Shown here: in pieces, positions 19,366 to 26,702 of the stretch
How the letters are laid out: the number at the start of each line of letters is the position of its first letter
Numbering within the stretch: position 1 is the stretch's first letter
Source of the DNA: a virus
Reading direction: 5' to 3' (one strand)
Virus record (IMG/VR): IMGVR_UViG_3300050821_001948
Span: 62,001-126,000 of that record
DNA: 64,000 nt
Notes under the pieces: model-generated
The model's database searches: none
The model's input: only the letters and a program-made list of their open reading frames with translations
What the model was told of the DNA's origin: nothing
Position numbers and translations under genes: made by a program

Positions 19366-19403
19366 AGAGGCCGTCGTGGGCTCGACTCCCACTCCAGCGA
19401 CCA
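19329..19403 (+). tRNA. tRNA-Met(CAT) with encoded CCA
   Basis: Acceptor CGCTGGG/TCCAGCG, anticodon stem CCTCT/AGAGG with loop CTCATAA, T arm GTGGG-CTCGACT-CCCAC, ending ACCA. It could be elongator Met or the Ile2 precursor. It lies inside the element that splits the tRNA at 18840/19411. Confidence 0.88.
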
Positions 19404-19410
19404 TCTAACC

Positions 19411-19445
19411 GGGTATAGTTGGTTCGATTCCAACCTGGACGACCA
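19411..19445 (+). tRNA. 3' half of a split tRNA(CAT), with CCA
   Basis: Variable loop GTATA, T arm GTTGG-TTCGATT-CCAAC, acceptor strand CTGGACG that pairs over 7 bp (one G-U) with CGTTCAG at 18840, and ACCA. Joining the halves at their shared GGG gives a tRNA with a normal 5-nt variable loop. Confidence 0.75.
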
Positions 19446-19446
19446 T

Positions 19447-19518
19447 CGGCTCGTAGCTCAGAGGAAGAGCACGCGGTTCCTATCCGTGGTGTCGGGGGTT
19501 CGACTCCCTCCGGGCCGA
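19447..19518 (+). tRNA. tRNA-Arg(CCT)
   Basis: Acceptor CGGCTCG/CGGGCCG, anticodon stem CGCGG/CCGTG with loop TTCCTAT, T-loop TTCGACT. Confidence 0.88.
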
Positions 19519-19524
19519 CAATGG

Positions 19525-19848
19525 TCACACTGTCCTGGGTGCCCGTTCCCGTTCTTGACGACTCATCTCTAGGATGAAGTCAGTAATCTCGTCTTCGGTG
19601 ATAGCTGGGCCTTGGGGATTGGATTCTACCAGCTCTAGTGGTACATGGCTCAGTACGTGCTCAACCATAGGGAACAGAAGCGCCACTATTGCAGAGTTAG
19701 CATCCCTCTGGTAAGCTTGGGAACACTTAGAGCAAACGAATTCGTAATATGGTTTACCGTAGGGGTCGTCAAATAGATAGAGGGTCACACGCTCAGGCGT
19801 TAATTCAACCCTTCCATCTATCGGGCAAACTACAGCAATACCATTCAT
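19525..19848 (-). CDS. conserved actinobacterial/phage protein, 107 aa
   Basis: I start at the ATG at 19848 (MNGIAVVCPIDGRVELTPER). The phrase CPIDGRVELTPERVTLYLFD...YYEFVCSKC is typical of a small family in Streptomyces and its phages, with a Cys near the N terminus and a CxxC that may bind zinc. Function unknown. A longer frame would start at 19911 on top of the tmRNA 5' end. It is the only minus-strand gene in the tRNA island, divergent from the tmRNA. Confidence 0.7.
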   Translation of the reverse strand: MNGIAVVCPIDGRVELTPERVTLYLFDDPYGKPYYEFVCSKCSQAYQRDANSAIVALLFPMVEHVLSHVPLELVESNPQGPAITEDEITDFILEMSRQERERAPRTV

Positions 19849-19911
19849 AGTGTTATTATCGCACGTGACGCAAACCGATATGAATTCTACAACTGAATAG
19901 GGTTTACACAT

Positions 19912-20270
19912 GGGGGTGCCGGGTTTCGACGGCATCTGCTGATGTGAGAGAAGCGAGCAAGACCAAGGTAACACGGAAGTCTTTCAAAACTCTTGTTGCA
20001 TAAAATAAATGAGGCATTCGTGCCCGCTCGTTCTTACGCTCTCGTAGCCTAGGAACCGTCAGCCCGAGGATTCCTCGACTCGGTAACTGGCGTCAGCTAG
20101 AGGAACGCTCTCCGATTAGGTGTTCGAGTAGTCGGAGCTAAGATACACGAACTAAGCTCACCGGATGAGTCCCGCAATGCCGGAAGCTGACATTTAAGAC
20201 CGGGACTACGCTCGTAGAAGAAGCACAAACGTAATGTCGGACGGGAGTTCAACTCTCCCCACCTCCACCA
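19912..20270 (+). ncRNA. ssrA: tmRNA
   Basis: The 5' end GGGGGTGCCGGGTTTCGACGGC is the near-universal tmRNA start. The 3' end ACGGGAGTTCAACTCTCC plus CACCTCC and ACCA forms the T arm and acceptor (GGGGGTG/CACCTCC), with CCA encoded. The tag frame runs through GAG GCA TTC GTG CCC at 20011 and ends RSYALVA with stop TAG at 20050-20052; the hydrophobic end is the usual protease degron. GC-rich pseudoknot segments follow. It rescues ribosomes on non-stop mRNAs. A CCGATA at 19875 may be its promoter. Confidence 0.95.
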
Positions 20271-20324
20271 ACGCTCGATGGAACCCTATACGGGAGCTAA
20301 CTATTGCGTTTTCATCGAGCGTGT
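20271..20324 (+). other. long hairpin just after the tmRNA
   Basis: ACGCTCGATGGAA and TTTTCATCGAGCGT pair over 10 perfect bases plus three more, enclosing about 28 nt. It starts immediately after the tmRNA CCA and ends 3 nt before tRNA-Glu, so it is placed to define the tmRNA 3' end. Confidence 0.6.
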
Positions 20325-20326
20325 TT

Positions 20327-20398
20327 GGCCGATTGGGGTACTGGCTAGCCCTCCTGACCTTCACTCAGGGAGAAACGGATCGAAACCGTTATCGGCTA
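20327..20398 (+). tRNA. tRNA-Glu(TTC)
   Basis: Acceptor GGCCGAT/ATCGGCT, anticodon stem CCTGA/TCAGG with loop CCTTCAC (C at position 33), T-loop ATCGAAA with A at position 54. Slightly unusual. Confidence 0.83.
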
Positions 20399-20411
20399 CA
20401 AAGTGAGTCTT

Positions 20412-20483
20412 GTTTTCGTAGCTCAATGGAAGAGCGTAGCCCTCCGAAGGCTAAGGTTGCTGGTTCAAGTCCAGCCGGGAACA
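20412..20483 (+). tRNA. tRNA-Arg(CCG)
   Basis: Acceptor GTTTTCG/CGGGAAC, anticodon stem TAGCC/GGCTA with loop CTCCGAA. Last tRNA of the array. Confidence 0.92.
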
Positions 20484-20527
20484 CTTTTATCGGTTGAATG
20501 CCGATATACTCTTCAGGAGGTAATACA

Positions 20528-20704
20528 ATGGCTGAAGATAGAGTACTCGGAACCGGCGCACAGCATTTGTCCGCCGTTCAGGTTGGTAGATCACTCTTTG
20601 CTCACGAGTCCGCATTTGAAGTAGTGGCAGAACCAGCAACGGACGTTATTGAGGTAGTAGTTCCAGATCCCGTAATTTCGGAAGCTACTTCCACCGAAGA
20701 GTAA
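20528..20704 (+). CDS. unknown acidic protein, 58 aa
   Basis: CAGGAGGTAATACA is a near-ideal ribosome site for MAEDRVLGTGAQHLSAVQVG, followed by an acidic Val/Pro-rich tail. A CCGATA at 20504 lies upstream with a short leader. An AACGGACGTT site (20638-20647) is inside the gene. Small size and late-type promoter suggest a virion or accessory protein; unknown. Confidence 0.65.
   Translation: MAEDRVLGTGAQHLSAVQVGRSLFAHESAFEVVAEPATDVIEVVVPDPVISEATSTEE
20638..20647. promoter_or_regulatory. AACGGACGTT site (intragenic)
   Basis: Exact copy of the repeated 10-mer; here it is read as Thr-Asp-Val. Confidence 0.45.
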
Positions 20705-20730
20705 TAGGCTTTCATCTTATTCAAGAATAG

Positions 20731-20744
20731 CCGATAAAGTCTTC
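20731..20744 (+). promoter_or_regulatory. late-type CCGATA element
   Basis: CCGATA plus 8 nt to the GTG at 20745; no Shine-Dalgarno. Confidence 0.55.
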
Positions 20745-20936
20745 GTGACACTTATTACCGAGAAGGCTACCCATAACCTCGATTTGCCACATGCATTTTT
20801 TGGCGTCGGGGATATTGAGCTGTCTTCAATTCGCAAGTGCGTTTGTGGTCGGAACGGTAACGATCCTCTACATAGTTTCTCACAGACTGAATGGGCATCG
20901 TCTAACGAGCCCCTAATGACCGAAAAGGGGTCGTAA
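20745..20936 (+). CDS. unknown protein, 63 aa
   Basis: GTG at 20745 at the exact CCGATA spacing (8 nt). Encodes MTLITEKATHNLDLPHAFFG and KCVCGRNGNDPLH. Its stop lies 3 nt before the IPT/TIG gene, so the two are probably co-transcribed. Function unknown. Confidence 0.6.
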   Translation: MTLITEKATHNLDLPHAFFGVGDIELSSIRKCVCGRNGNDPLHSFSQTEWASSNEPLMTEKGS

Positions 20937-20939
20937 GAC

Positions 20940-21860
20940 ATGGCTGCACCGACAATTAGCTCAGTAACCCCCGCAGCGGGGCCAATTACAGGAACAACGA
21001 GCGTTGCTATCGTTGGAACCAACCTAGATACTGTGACCGCCGTAAACTTCGGTCTTGTTGCAGCCACTAGCTTTATTCTAACTGACCCGACCCATATGTC
21101 GGCTATTGCGCCTGCTCACGCGGCTGGTGTTGTTGATATAACCGTAATTAACCCGACTGCTACTTCTGCGACTTCAAGCGCCGACCACTTCACGTTCGAG
21201 CCGATCCCGGTTGTTTCAAGCGTAGCTCCGGGTGGTGGACCGACCGCTGGCGCGACTTCTGTAGTCATCCACGGTTCTGGCTTCACGGGTGTTACTGGTG
21301 CCGCTGGTGTGAAGTTTGGTGCTACAAACGCGACCTCTTACGTAGTAAATAGCGACACTCAGATCACCGCAGTAGCACCGGCACACTCTGCTGCAACTGT
21401 CGATATCACGGTTACGAGTCCAGGTGGTGTTTCTACTACCTCTGCGGCTGATGACTTCGTTTATGCGGGTCTACCGACTGTAACTTCAGTAACCCCTCTT
21501 CCTGGTGATGAAGATGTCGAAATTGTTGGTACTAACTTTCTAGGGGTTACGGATGTTGAGTTTGGCGGACATGACGCCACTTCCTTTACTGTTACTGACT
21601 CAACTCACATCGTTGCTACGTACGCCCCATTGAGCGCACCAGCTACCGTTGATGTGACCGTAACGGCATTCGGTGGAGTTTCCGCTACAAGCGGTGCTGA
21701 CCTGGTATTTGATGGCACCTACGTGCAGCCAGATGGTACTGAGGATGCAACTTACTTCATGGATGTGGAGATCTCACCAGCTACACTAGCTGATGGTTCC
21801 CTGTTCGCGCGTCTGAACCCTGATGTCTACCCTCAGGTTGGGGTAATCGCGAGTTCCTAG
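20940..21860 (+). CDS. IPT/TIG-repeat protein, probable virion decoration, 306 aa
   Basis: Three ~85-residue Ig-like IPT/TIG repeats, each opening P-x-(I/V)-x-SV-(T/A)-P and carrying G-x-T-S-V-x-I-x-G-x-(N/G)-(L/F): residues ~4-90 (ISSVTPAAGPITGTTSVAIV), ~92-185 (VSSVAPGGGPTAGATSVVIH) and ~186-265 (VTSVTPLPGDEDVEIVGTNF), then a ~40-residue tail ending FARLNPDVYPQVGVIASS. Such repeats decorate capsids or tails and bind surfaces weakly. The product is very Ala/Thr/Val-rich and lacks cysteine. Confidence 0.75.
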   Translation: MAAPTISSVTPAAGPITGTTSVAIVGTNLDTVTAVNFGLVAATSFILTDPTHMSAIAPAHAAGVVDITVINPTATSATSSADHFTFEPIPVVSSVAPGGGPTAGATSVVIHGSGFTGVTGAAGVKFGATNATSYVVNSDTQITAVAPAHSAATVDITVTSPGGVSTTSAADDFVYAGLPTVTSVTPLPGDEDVEIVGTNFLGVTDVEFGGHDATSFTVTDSTHIVATYAPLSAPATVDVTVTAFGGVSATSGADLVFDGTYVQPDGTEDATYFMDVEISPATLADGSLFARLNPDVYPQVGVIASS

Positions 21861-22152
21861 TCTCTAGGTTCGCATAAGCTCTCTTACGTTGCAAATGTAG
21901 GGATTCTCTTTCTACACCGAGGTCTCGACACTTACTTCCCGTTGGTTGGGAACACTTCGGACACCTGACTGTATCGATGACTCTTTGACGGTCGAGGTTA
22001 ACTGATTCTAGGGATTTCCCACTTCCGGGTAAGCACCTGGCGTGCACCCACTTATTATTCCGGTAGTTTCTGACTATCTCGTTACCTGGAAAAATCGTCT
22101 TTTTACATGCGCTACACGTCGTGAAACTTTTAGCTGCAACGTCCGTTTTCAT
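21781..22152 (-). CDS. double zinc-finger protein, 123 aa
   Basis: First finger CSACKKTIFPGNEIV...WVHARC. Second finger CPKCSQPTGSKCRDLG...SLHLQRKRAY, which fits the actinobacterial CPxC...G..C....G..H..R zinc-finger pattern. The last third is basic and probably disordered; it overlaps the convergent IPT/TIG gene by 80 nt. A minus-strand CCGATA (22221-22216) lies about 65 nt upstream. DNA or RNA binding is likely; role unknown. Confidence 0.7.
   Translation of the reverse strand: MKTDVAAKSFTTCSACKKTIFPGNEIVRNYRNNKWVHARCLPGSGKSLESVNLDRQRVIDTVRCPKCSQPTGSKCRDLGVERESLHLQRKRAYANLETRNSRLPQPEGRHQGSDARTGNHQLV
22138..22147. promoter_or_regulatory. AACGGACGTT site at a gene start
   Basis: Exact copy in minus orientation covering codons 2-5 of the gene at 22152. 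A related AACGCCCGTT lies at about 22254, also in the intergenic region. Confidence 0.5.
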
Positions 22153-22312
22153 TCGTTACCCCTGGCTCGTAACCGCTCGTCCTTCGGTGATTGATCGGAC
22201 TCGGTTTTTAGATCGTATCGGGTCTGTCAAATCGGTAGATCACTCTCACTAGAAACGCCCGTTACTACTTAGCCAGCACCTCAGCAAAGATTCTCCTAGT
22301 TGACATCTGCTA

Positions 22313-22327
22313 CCGATACTGTATGGT
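22313..22327 (+). promoter_or_regulatory. late-type CCGATA element
   Basis: CCGATA plus 9 nt to the ATG at 22328; a TTGACA sits 7 nt upstream of it. Confidence 0.5.
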
Positions 22328-22552
22328 ATGAAGCCTACGACGCTTACAGCAGAGCTACCTACTCTGTCCTGGCAGGATGAGCCCGCCATGGAGACGATTG
22401 ATAGGATGCTGAAGTTCCTCTCGACTATAGACAGGAACATGAAGGTCGGAGATGTTTTAGACGAGTGGCTTGACGTCCGGGTGGACCTAGGGAGACTTCT
22501 AAGCAATGGCCCAGCGCGACTACCTCATGAAGCAGGTTCAGCAGGAAATTGA
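22328..22552 (+). CDS. unknown protein, 74 aa
   Basis: Start fixed by the CCGATA element. Encodes MKPTTLTAELPTLSWQDEPA and a helical segment (RMLKFLSTIDRNMKVGDVLD). It overlaps the next gene by 47 nt in another frame. First gene of the rightward RNA-repair operon; function unknown. Confidence 0.6.
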   Translation: MKPTTLTAELPTLSWQDEPAMETIDRMLKFLSTIDRNMKVGDVLDEWLDVRVDLGRLLSNGPARLPHEAGSAGN

Positions 22553-23069
22553 CAAAGGTCAACTTAAGCCCGTATGGCAAGAGGTCGACACCCGAGTATT
22601 TACTATCGAGCACTTAAGTGAAGATCCGGATTTAGTCTATACATATCATGAGCCTTCCGCATTTACATGGGGTCGCGAGTTCACTAAGATCTATATAGCG
22701 CCCCCCTTGTGGGAATCACTCAGGGAAATGCCCCAGGTACAACTAGTTACAACATTTCTAGAATTCTTGGGTCCTAAAACCGGACTATGGGACAGTGGGC
22801 TATACACTGCTAACGTGGTAAAGAAGAACCCAGCTATTATTTACTCAGACCGGATAACCTCCCTTCTAAATGATATGTCCGCAGTCTTGAATGTCATTAG
22901 TACAACTAATATCCATGGCGTATCCGAAACAGATAAGGTGGGGTTAATCCTTCGCCTCCATGAAATTGAAGAAAAGTATTACGATCTTAATTCTGAATTC
23001 AATCAGTGTCGTGTCGGTTTGGATCTGATAAAAGTAAGCCTATCTGAGGAGATAAAGAGTGCCTCCTAA
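22506..23069 (+). CDS. unknown protein, 187 aa
   Basis: Starts MAQRDYLMKQVQQEIDKGQL, mostly helical with several aromatic residues (YTYHEPSAFTWGREF). No catalytic motif recognised. It is in the operon with the RNA ligase and kinase-phosphatase, so a link to nucleic-acid repair is possible but unproven. Confidence 0.7.
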   Translation: MAQRDYLMKQVQQEIDKGQLKPVWQEVDTRVFTIEHLSEDPDLVYTYHEPSAFTWGREFTKIYIAPPLWESLREMPQVQLVTTFLEFLGPKTGLWDSGLYTANVVKKNPAIIYSDRITSLLNDMSAVLNVISTTNIHGVSETDKVGLILRLHEIEEKYYDLNSEFNQCRVGLDLIKVSLSEEIKSAS

Positions 23070-23355
23070 GACCCAGAAGAAATGGGTCCATAAAAAGCAC
23101 GAACACTGTTTCGTCTGGACAGATGTAGATGGGCAGTTGATAATTAGATGTGCTCACTGTGAATTTGTGAAGGTCTCCATTGATGTCAGCTTGACAACTT
23201 CGGAAGAGTTGCTAGAGTATCTAGTGAGGTGCTCTAGGTTTCAGCACAAGCAGAACAAACATGTTCCCGTCAAAGATCCTGCCGCCGTTGCGATCCGTAA
23301 ACACTTCAGCCCCGAGCGCATCGCGCGTATGAGTTATAACCCAATGGCGAGGTAG
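23059..23355 (+). CDS. unknown protein with possible zinc site, 98 aa
   Basis: GTG start overlapping the previous gene by 11 nt. Basic N terminus (KTQKKWVHKKHEHCFVW), then RCAHCEFVKV, giving a CxxC with upstream His/Cys. The C terminus is basic (RKHFSPERIARMSY). Possibly nucleic-acid binding. Directly precedes the RNA ligase. Confidence 0.65.
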   Translation: MPPKTQKKWVHKKHEHCFVWTDVDGQLIIRCAHCEFVKVSIDVSLTTSEELLEYLVRCSRFQHKQNKHVPVKDPAAVAIRKHFSPERIARMSYNPMAR

Positions 23356-23359
23356 AGCT

Positions 23360-24586
23360 GTGCAGTTAGACGATCTGATTGATCCAGAAGCCCTACGTAA
23401 GAAAATAGATCTTGGCCACGTAGCTGAGCGCCACCACTGTACCCTCCCCCTAGCTATCCTAAATTACACGGCCCGATGCCAGTACGCTAACGACTGGGAT
23501 GAGGTCACCTCAAAGACTCGTGGTTTAATTTACAACACTGAGACAGGTAAGATTGTCGCTAGGCCCTTCGAGAAGTTCTTCAATCTGGGTCAGCACACTG
23601 ATGATGAGATCCCTACTGGACCCATACGTGTCTTAGAGAAGATGGACGGTTCTCTTGGGATTCTTTATGACACACCGGATGGGTTAGCTATCGCAACTCG
23701 CGGATCATTTCATAGCGAACAGGCTGAGCACGCAACTGAGGTTCTCCGATTCAACATAGAGCACTATTATGGTCCAGGCTCTAAGCTTCCGTTTAGTCCA
23801 GACCTTGAGAATCATACATATCTTTTCGAGATCATCTATCCAGCGAATCGCATCGTTGTGGATTATGGATCAAAAGATCTGTTAGTGCTTTTGGATGTTT
23901 TGGATATTGAGACAGGAATGGCAGTTCCTGAGTTCGATCTGTATGATCAGCGTTATTATTTTGGACCTCATGTTTATCGTCATGAGGGGATTAAAAGCCT
24001 TTCTGAATTGATCGACAGAGATGTGCCAAATGCCGAAGGCTATGTCGTTGTTTTTGACAATAACTTCCGTGTTAAGGTCAAGCACGCTGAGTATGTTCGG
24101 CTACATAGAATTCTAACGAACGTTACTGCTCGTAGTATTTATGAGTGTATAGCTGTAGAGGATCTAAAGAAGAGGGGCTTCGGAGCCAAGGAGATAGCAC
24201 GATCTATTAGTATTAGCGACGAAGAGGTTGAAGATTATCCCTCACTAGCGCAGCTTCTAGACGGAGTTCCGGATGAGTTCTACTCTTGGGTCCACAAGGT
24301 GGTTCATCGACTAGAAACGGCATTCTCCGAGATTGAATCTGAGGCCAAGATTGAGTTCTTGAATAATTTAGCCTTCATCGATGTCCCCCTTCCCGGCTTT
24401 GAAGAATTCGATCAGCAGCCAGTGAAGGATGGTCGAGCTGAGTTCGCTAAGGTTGCGCAGAAGAGTAAGTATGCTAGTATGATGTTCCTGATGTATGATG
24501 GTAAGCCTTACCACCAAGCTATCTGGAAGATATTGCGCCCCGAGCACGAGAAGCCATTTGGAGAAAGGACAGAGGATGTATCGTGA
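23360..24586 (+). CDS. T4 Rnl1-like RNA ligase, 408 aa
   Basis: LEKMDGSLGILYDTPDGLAI carries nucleotidyltransferase motif I (K-x-DGS; Lys is adenylated). SKTRGLIYNTETGKIVARPF upstream and the later LFEIIYPANRIVVDYG (motif IIIa-like) and EGYVVVFDNNFRVKVKHAEY (motifs IV-V) complete the ligase core; the last ~150 residues are helical. It seals 3'-OH/5'-PO4 RNA ends. With the end-healing enzyme directly downstream (4-nt overlap), it is the classical T4-type pair that restores tRNAs cut by anticodon nucleases. GTG start. Confidence 0.9.
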   Translation: MQLDDLIDPEALRKKIDLGHVAERHHCTLPLAILNYTARCQYANDWDEVTSKTRGLIYNTETGKIVARPFEKFFNLGQHTDDEIPTGPIRVLEKMDGSLGILYDTPDGLAIATRGSFHSEQAEHATEVLRFNIEHYYGPGSKLPFSPDLENHTYLFEIIYPANRIVVDYGSKDLLVLLDVLDIETGMAVPEFDLYDQRYYFGPHVYRHEGIKSLSELIDRDVPNAEGYVVVFDNNFRVKVKHAEYVRLHRILTNVTARSIYECIAVEDLKKRGFGAKEIARSISISDEEVEDYPSLAQLLDGVPDEFYSWVHKVVHRLETAFSEIESEAKIEFLNNLAFIDVPLPGFEEFDQQPVKDGRAEFAKVAQKSKYASMMFLMYDGKPYHQAIWKILRPEHEKPFGERTEDVS

Positions 24587-25467
24587 GTGATCGTAGAGAT
24601 TTCTACATGACCAAGGGCCTCCCTGGCTCCGGGAAGAGCACCTGGGCAGCCGAGTACGTCCTGAATAGGGCTCCTGGTAAGGCTGTTAGGGTCAACCAAG
24701 ATTTACTTCGGATTATGTTGCACCTTGACCGCTTCGGTGGAGGTAAGACCGAGCCTCTCGTTCAGGGCGGTCGTAGCCTGTTAATCGAACTCGCTATGCA
24801 AAACAACGTTGAGGTTGTTATTAGTGACGATACCAACTTTCATCCCGATTGCGAAAAGGAATTTCGTAGGTTATGTGAGAAGCATGGTTATCAGTTCACG
24901 ATTAAGGACTTCACTGATGTTCCTGTTGAGGAATGCATCAAGCGTGACTTGAAGCGCACAGCCTCTGTTGGTGAACAGGTCATCCGCAAGATGTGGCGTC
25001 GTTACTTAGTTCCTCCGAAGGCTCCCACTAACCCGGAGGACTTCGATCCCAACCTACCGACAGCCGTTATGGTAGATATTGACGGAACTGTGGCTATTAT
25101 GAATGGTCGAGGTCCCTATGACCCAACTCTCTACCACACCGATATTCCACACAAACCCGTAGTTCAGCTAGTTAAGGACTTACACGCTGCTGGTGAGGAG
25201 ATAGTTTTCTGCTCGGGTCGAGATGATACTTACTGGCAGGAAACTCATAATTGGCTCACTACCCACCTTGGGTTCCTTCCTAATCACCTCTTCATGCGTC
25301 CGGCCGCTGATAAGCGTAAGGATGCCATCGTAAAGAAGGAACTCTACGAGGCAAAGATAAAAGGTAAGTTCAATATTCGTTTCGTTCTAGATGACCGTAA
25401 TCAGGTTGTTGAGATGTGGCGCGATGAGGGGCTTACTTGCCTCCAGGTTGCTGATGGGAATTTCTAA
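24583..25467 (+). CDS. polynucleotide kinase-phosphatase (T4 PseT-like), 294 aa
   Basis: N-terminal kinase with P-loop GLPGSGKSTWAA (residues ~13-24) and SDDTNFHP. C-terminal HAD phosphatase with VMVDIDGTVA (D-x-D nucleophile motif), VFCSGRDD and RFVLDDRNQVVEMWRD. The same kinase-then-phosphatase order as T4 Pnkp: it phosphorylates 5'-OH and removes 3' or 2',3'-cyclic phosphate ends, preparing RNA for the upstream ligase. Overlaps the ligase stop. Confidence 0.92.
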   Translation: MSDRRDFYMTKGLPGSGKSTWAAEYVLNRAPGKAVRVNQDLLRIMLHLDRFGGGKTEPLVQGGRSLLIELAMQNNVEVVISDDTNFHPDCEKEFRRLCEKHGYQFTIKDFTDVPVEECIKRDLKRTASVGEQVIRKMWRRYLVPPKAPTNPEDFDPNLPTAVMVDIDGTVAIMNGRGPYDPTLYHTDIPHKPVVQLVKDLHAAGEEIVFCSGRDDTYWQETHNWLTTHLGFLPNHLFMRPAADKRKDAIVKKELYEAKIKGKFNIRFVLDDRNQVVEMWRDEGLTCLQVADGNF

Positions 25468-25661
25468 TGACGCGAATTCCAGTAATCTATGATGAGGGTT
25501 CTTTTGCGACTCTGGTCAGGGCTGTTTGGACGCGCGAGGCGGTTATATATGGAGGAGAATGCTCACATGGAGCAGACGGTCCAGACTGCTTTAGCTGTTC
25601 AGAGGCGACAGAGCGACTGGTAATCGGTGCAGCGATGCACTTGAATGTGAAAAGATCGTGA
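25467..25661 (+). CDS. unknown small Cys-rich protein, 64 aa
   Basis: Starts at the last base of the kinase gene. A central CSHGADGPDCFSC cluster may bind a metal. It overlaps the next gene by 4 nt. Function unknown; operon context is RNA repair. Confidence 0.65.
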   Translation: MTRIPVIYDEGSFATLVRAVWTREAVIYGGECSHGADGPDCFSCSEATERLVIGAAMHLNVKRS

Positions 25662-26026
25662 GCCTAGAAGACATTCCTATTTGTGGCGCAAGTAAGGGCT
25701 CCCTGGTTTGCCTAAAGGAGCAGCATCGCGGTAGACATCTATTCAGACCAACTCCTCATGTGCCACCTCCTCGCTCTTGGTCTGGAATCGATTTTATTGA
25801 GATTGAAACAGGTCTCATTCGTAACCCAACTGCTAGAATTACTGTTGGGGATGTCGTTGGTGTCATCGGGAAACAGGGCGACTGGCGTGTCATTAGAATA
25901 GAGCAGCATACGGAGTCTATGGTTATAAACGTGGAGGTAAAGGCTCCGAATACTGGCCACTCTCATGTGTATAGGGTTGAGGATATCCGTTACCGTAGAC
26001 CAATAAAGGTGAAGCAATATGCCTGA
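25658..26026 (+). CDS. unknown protein, 122 aa
   Basis: GTG start. N-terminal ICGASKGSLVCLKEQHRGRH (two Cys and two His, possible zinc knuckle), Pro-rich linker, then a beta-rich domain (DVVGVIGKQGDWRVIRI) resembling a small barrel. Overlaps the nucleotidyltransferase gene by 8 nt. Function unknown. Confidence 0.65.
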   Translation: MSLEDIPICGASKGSLVCLKEQHRGRHLFRPTPHVPPPRSWSGIDFIEIETGLIRNPTARITVGDVVGVIGKQGDWRVIRIEQHTESMVINVEVKAPNTGHSHVYRVEDIRYRRPIKVKQYA

Positions 26027-26702
26027 CAGGGACTATATATTCAAAGGAATCACTGGGTCTGTAGCTTACGGTTTAGATACCGAGGATAGCGATGTTGACC
26101 GGAAGGGTATATTCGTTTTCCGAACTGAAGAAATATTTGGGTTGAAGACACCCGATGAGACGGTGACTAGCAGCTCTCCTGACTTTCAGGGCCACGAAAT
26201 AGGTAAGTTCTTCAGACTGGCGCTTGGATGTAACCCTAACCTTATTGAGTTGATGTTCCTTCCTCAGAATTGTGTTGAGCTGGAGGATTCAGTTTTTACT
26301 TTCATCAGGGCAAATAGAACAAAGTTCTTATCAGAGGGAGCGGTCAGAGCTGCCTACGGCGGATATGCACGTCAGCAACTATCTCGTATCGAGAGACGGA
26401 TGTCTGTTGATGGTGAAACAGCTAGTGAGACAGATAAGCGGGTCAAGAAGCATGCCAGGCATTGTTTTCGACTATTTGATCAGGGGGCTCAGTTACTTCG
26501 CGACGGGGTTATGGATGTCCGTGTAACGAAGGAAAAGCGCGAGGAGCTTTTCGCCCTTGGTGACGTTCCTTTTCCTCGTCTATCTGAAATGTTCTTGGAA
26601 AAGGATGCAGAGTTTAAGGCGATCCCGTCTAACCTACCCGATTCTCCTGATTCAGAATGGGTTAACGAACTCCTAGTCGAGATTAGGAAGATGCGTGTCT
26701 GA
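26019..26702 (+). CDS. RlaP-like nucleotidyltransferase, 227 aa
   Basis: GSVAYGLDTEDSDVDRKGI is the GS-x-D-x-D signature of the DNA-polymerase-beta superfamily, in the form found in the YcgL/RlaP family annotated as RNA-repair-pathway nucleotidyltransferases. NPNLIELMFLP and the helical second half also fit. It lies in the same operon as the RNA ligase and kinase-phosphatase, so addition of nucleotides to damaged RNA is a reasonable guess; substrate not known. Confidence 0.8.
   Translation: MPDRDYIFKGITGSVAYGLDTEDSDVDRKGIFVFRTEEIFGLKTPDETVTSSSPDFQGHEIGKFFRLALGCNPNLIELMFLPQNCVELEDSVFTFIRANRTKFLSEGAVRAAYGGYARQQLSRIERRMSVDGETASETDKRVKKHARHCFRLFDQGAQLLRDGVMDVRVTKEKREELFALGDVPFPRLSEMFLEKDAEFKAIPSNLPDSPDSEWVNELLVEIRKMRV

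Noticed and set aside
18712-20025. Shared 15-mer AGGCATTCGTGCCCG in the stretch before tRNA-Arg and in the tmRNA tag region
   Set aside because: A few 15-mer repeats are expected by chance in 64 kb counting both strands; no longer similarity surrounds it.
20717-21067. 116-codon minus-strand frame opposite the IPT/TIG gene start
   Set aside because: No ribosome site, and the opposite strand carries two supported genes (20745 and 20940) with the CCGATA rule and protein-like repeats.
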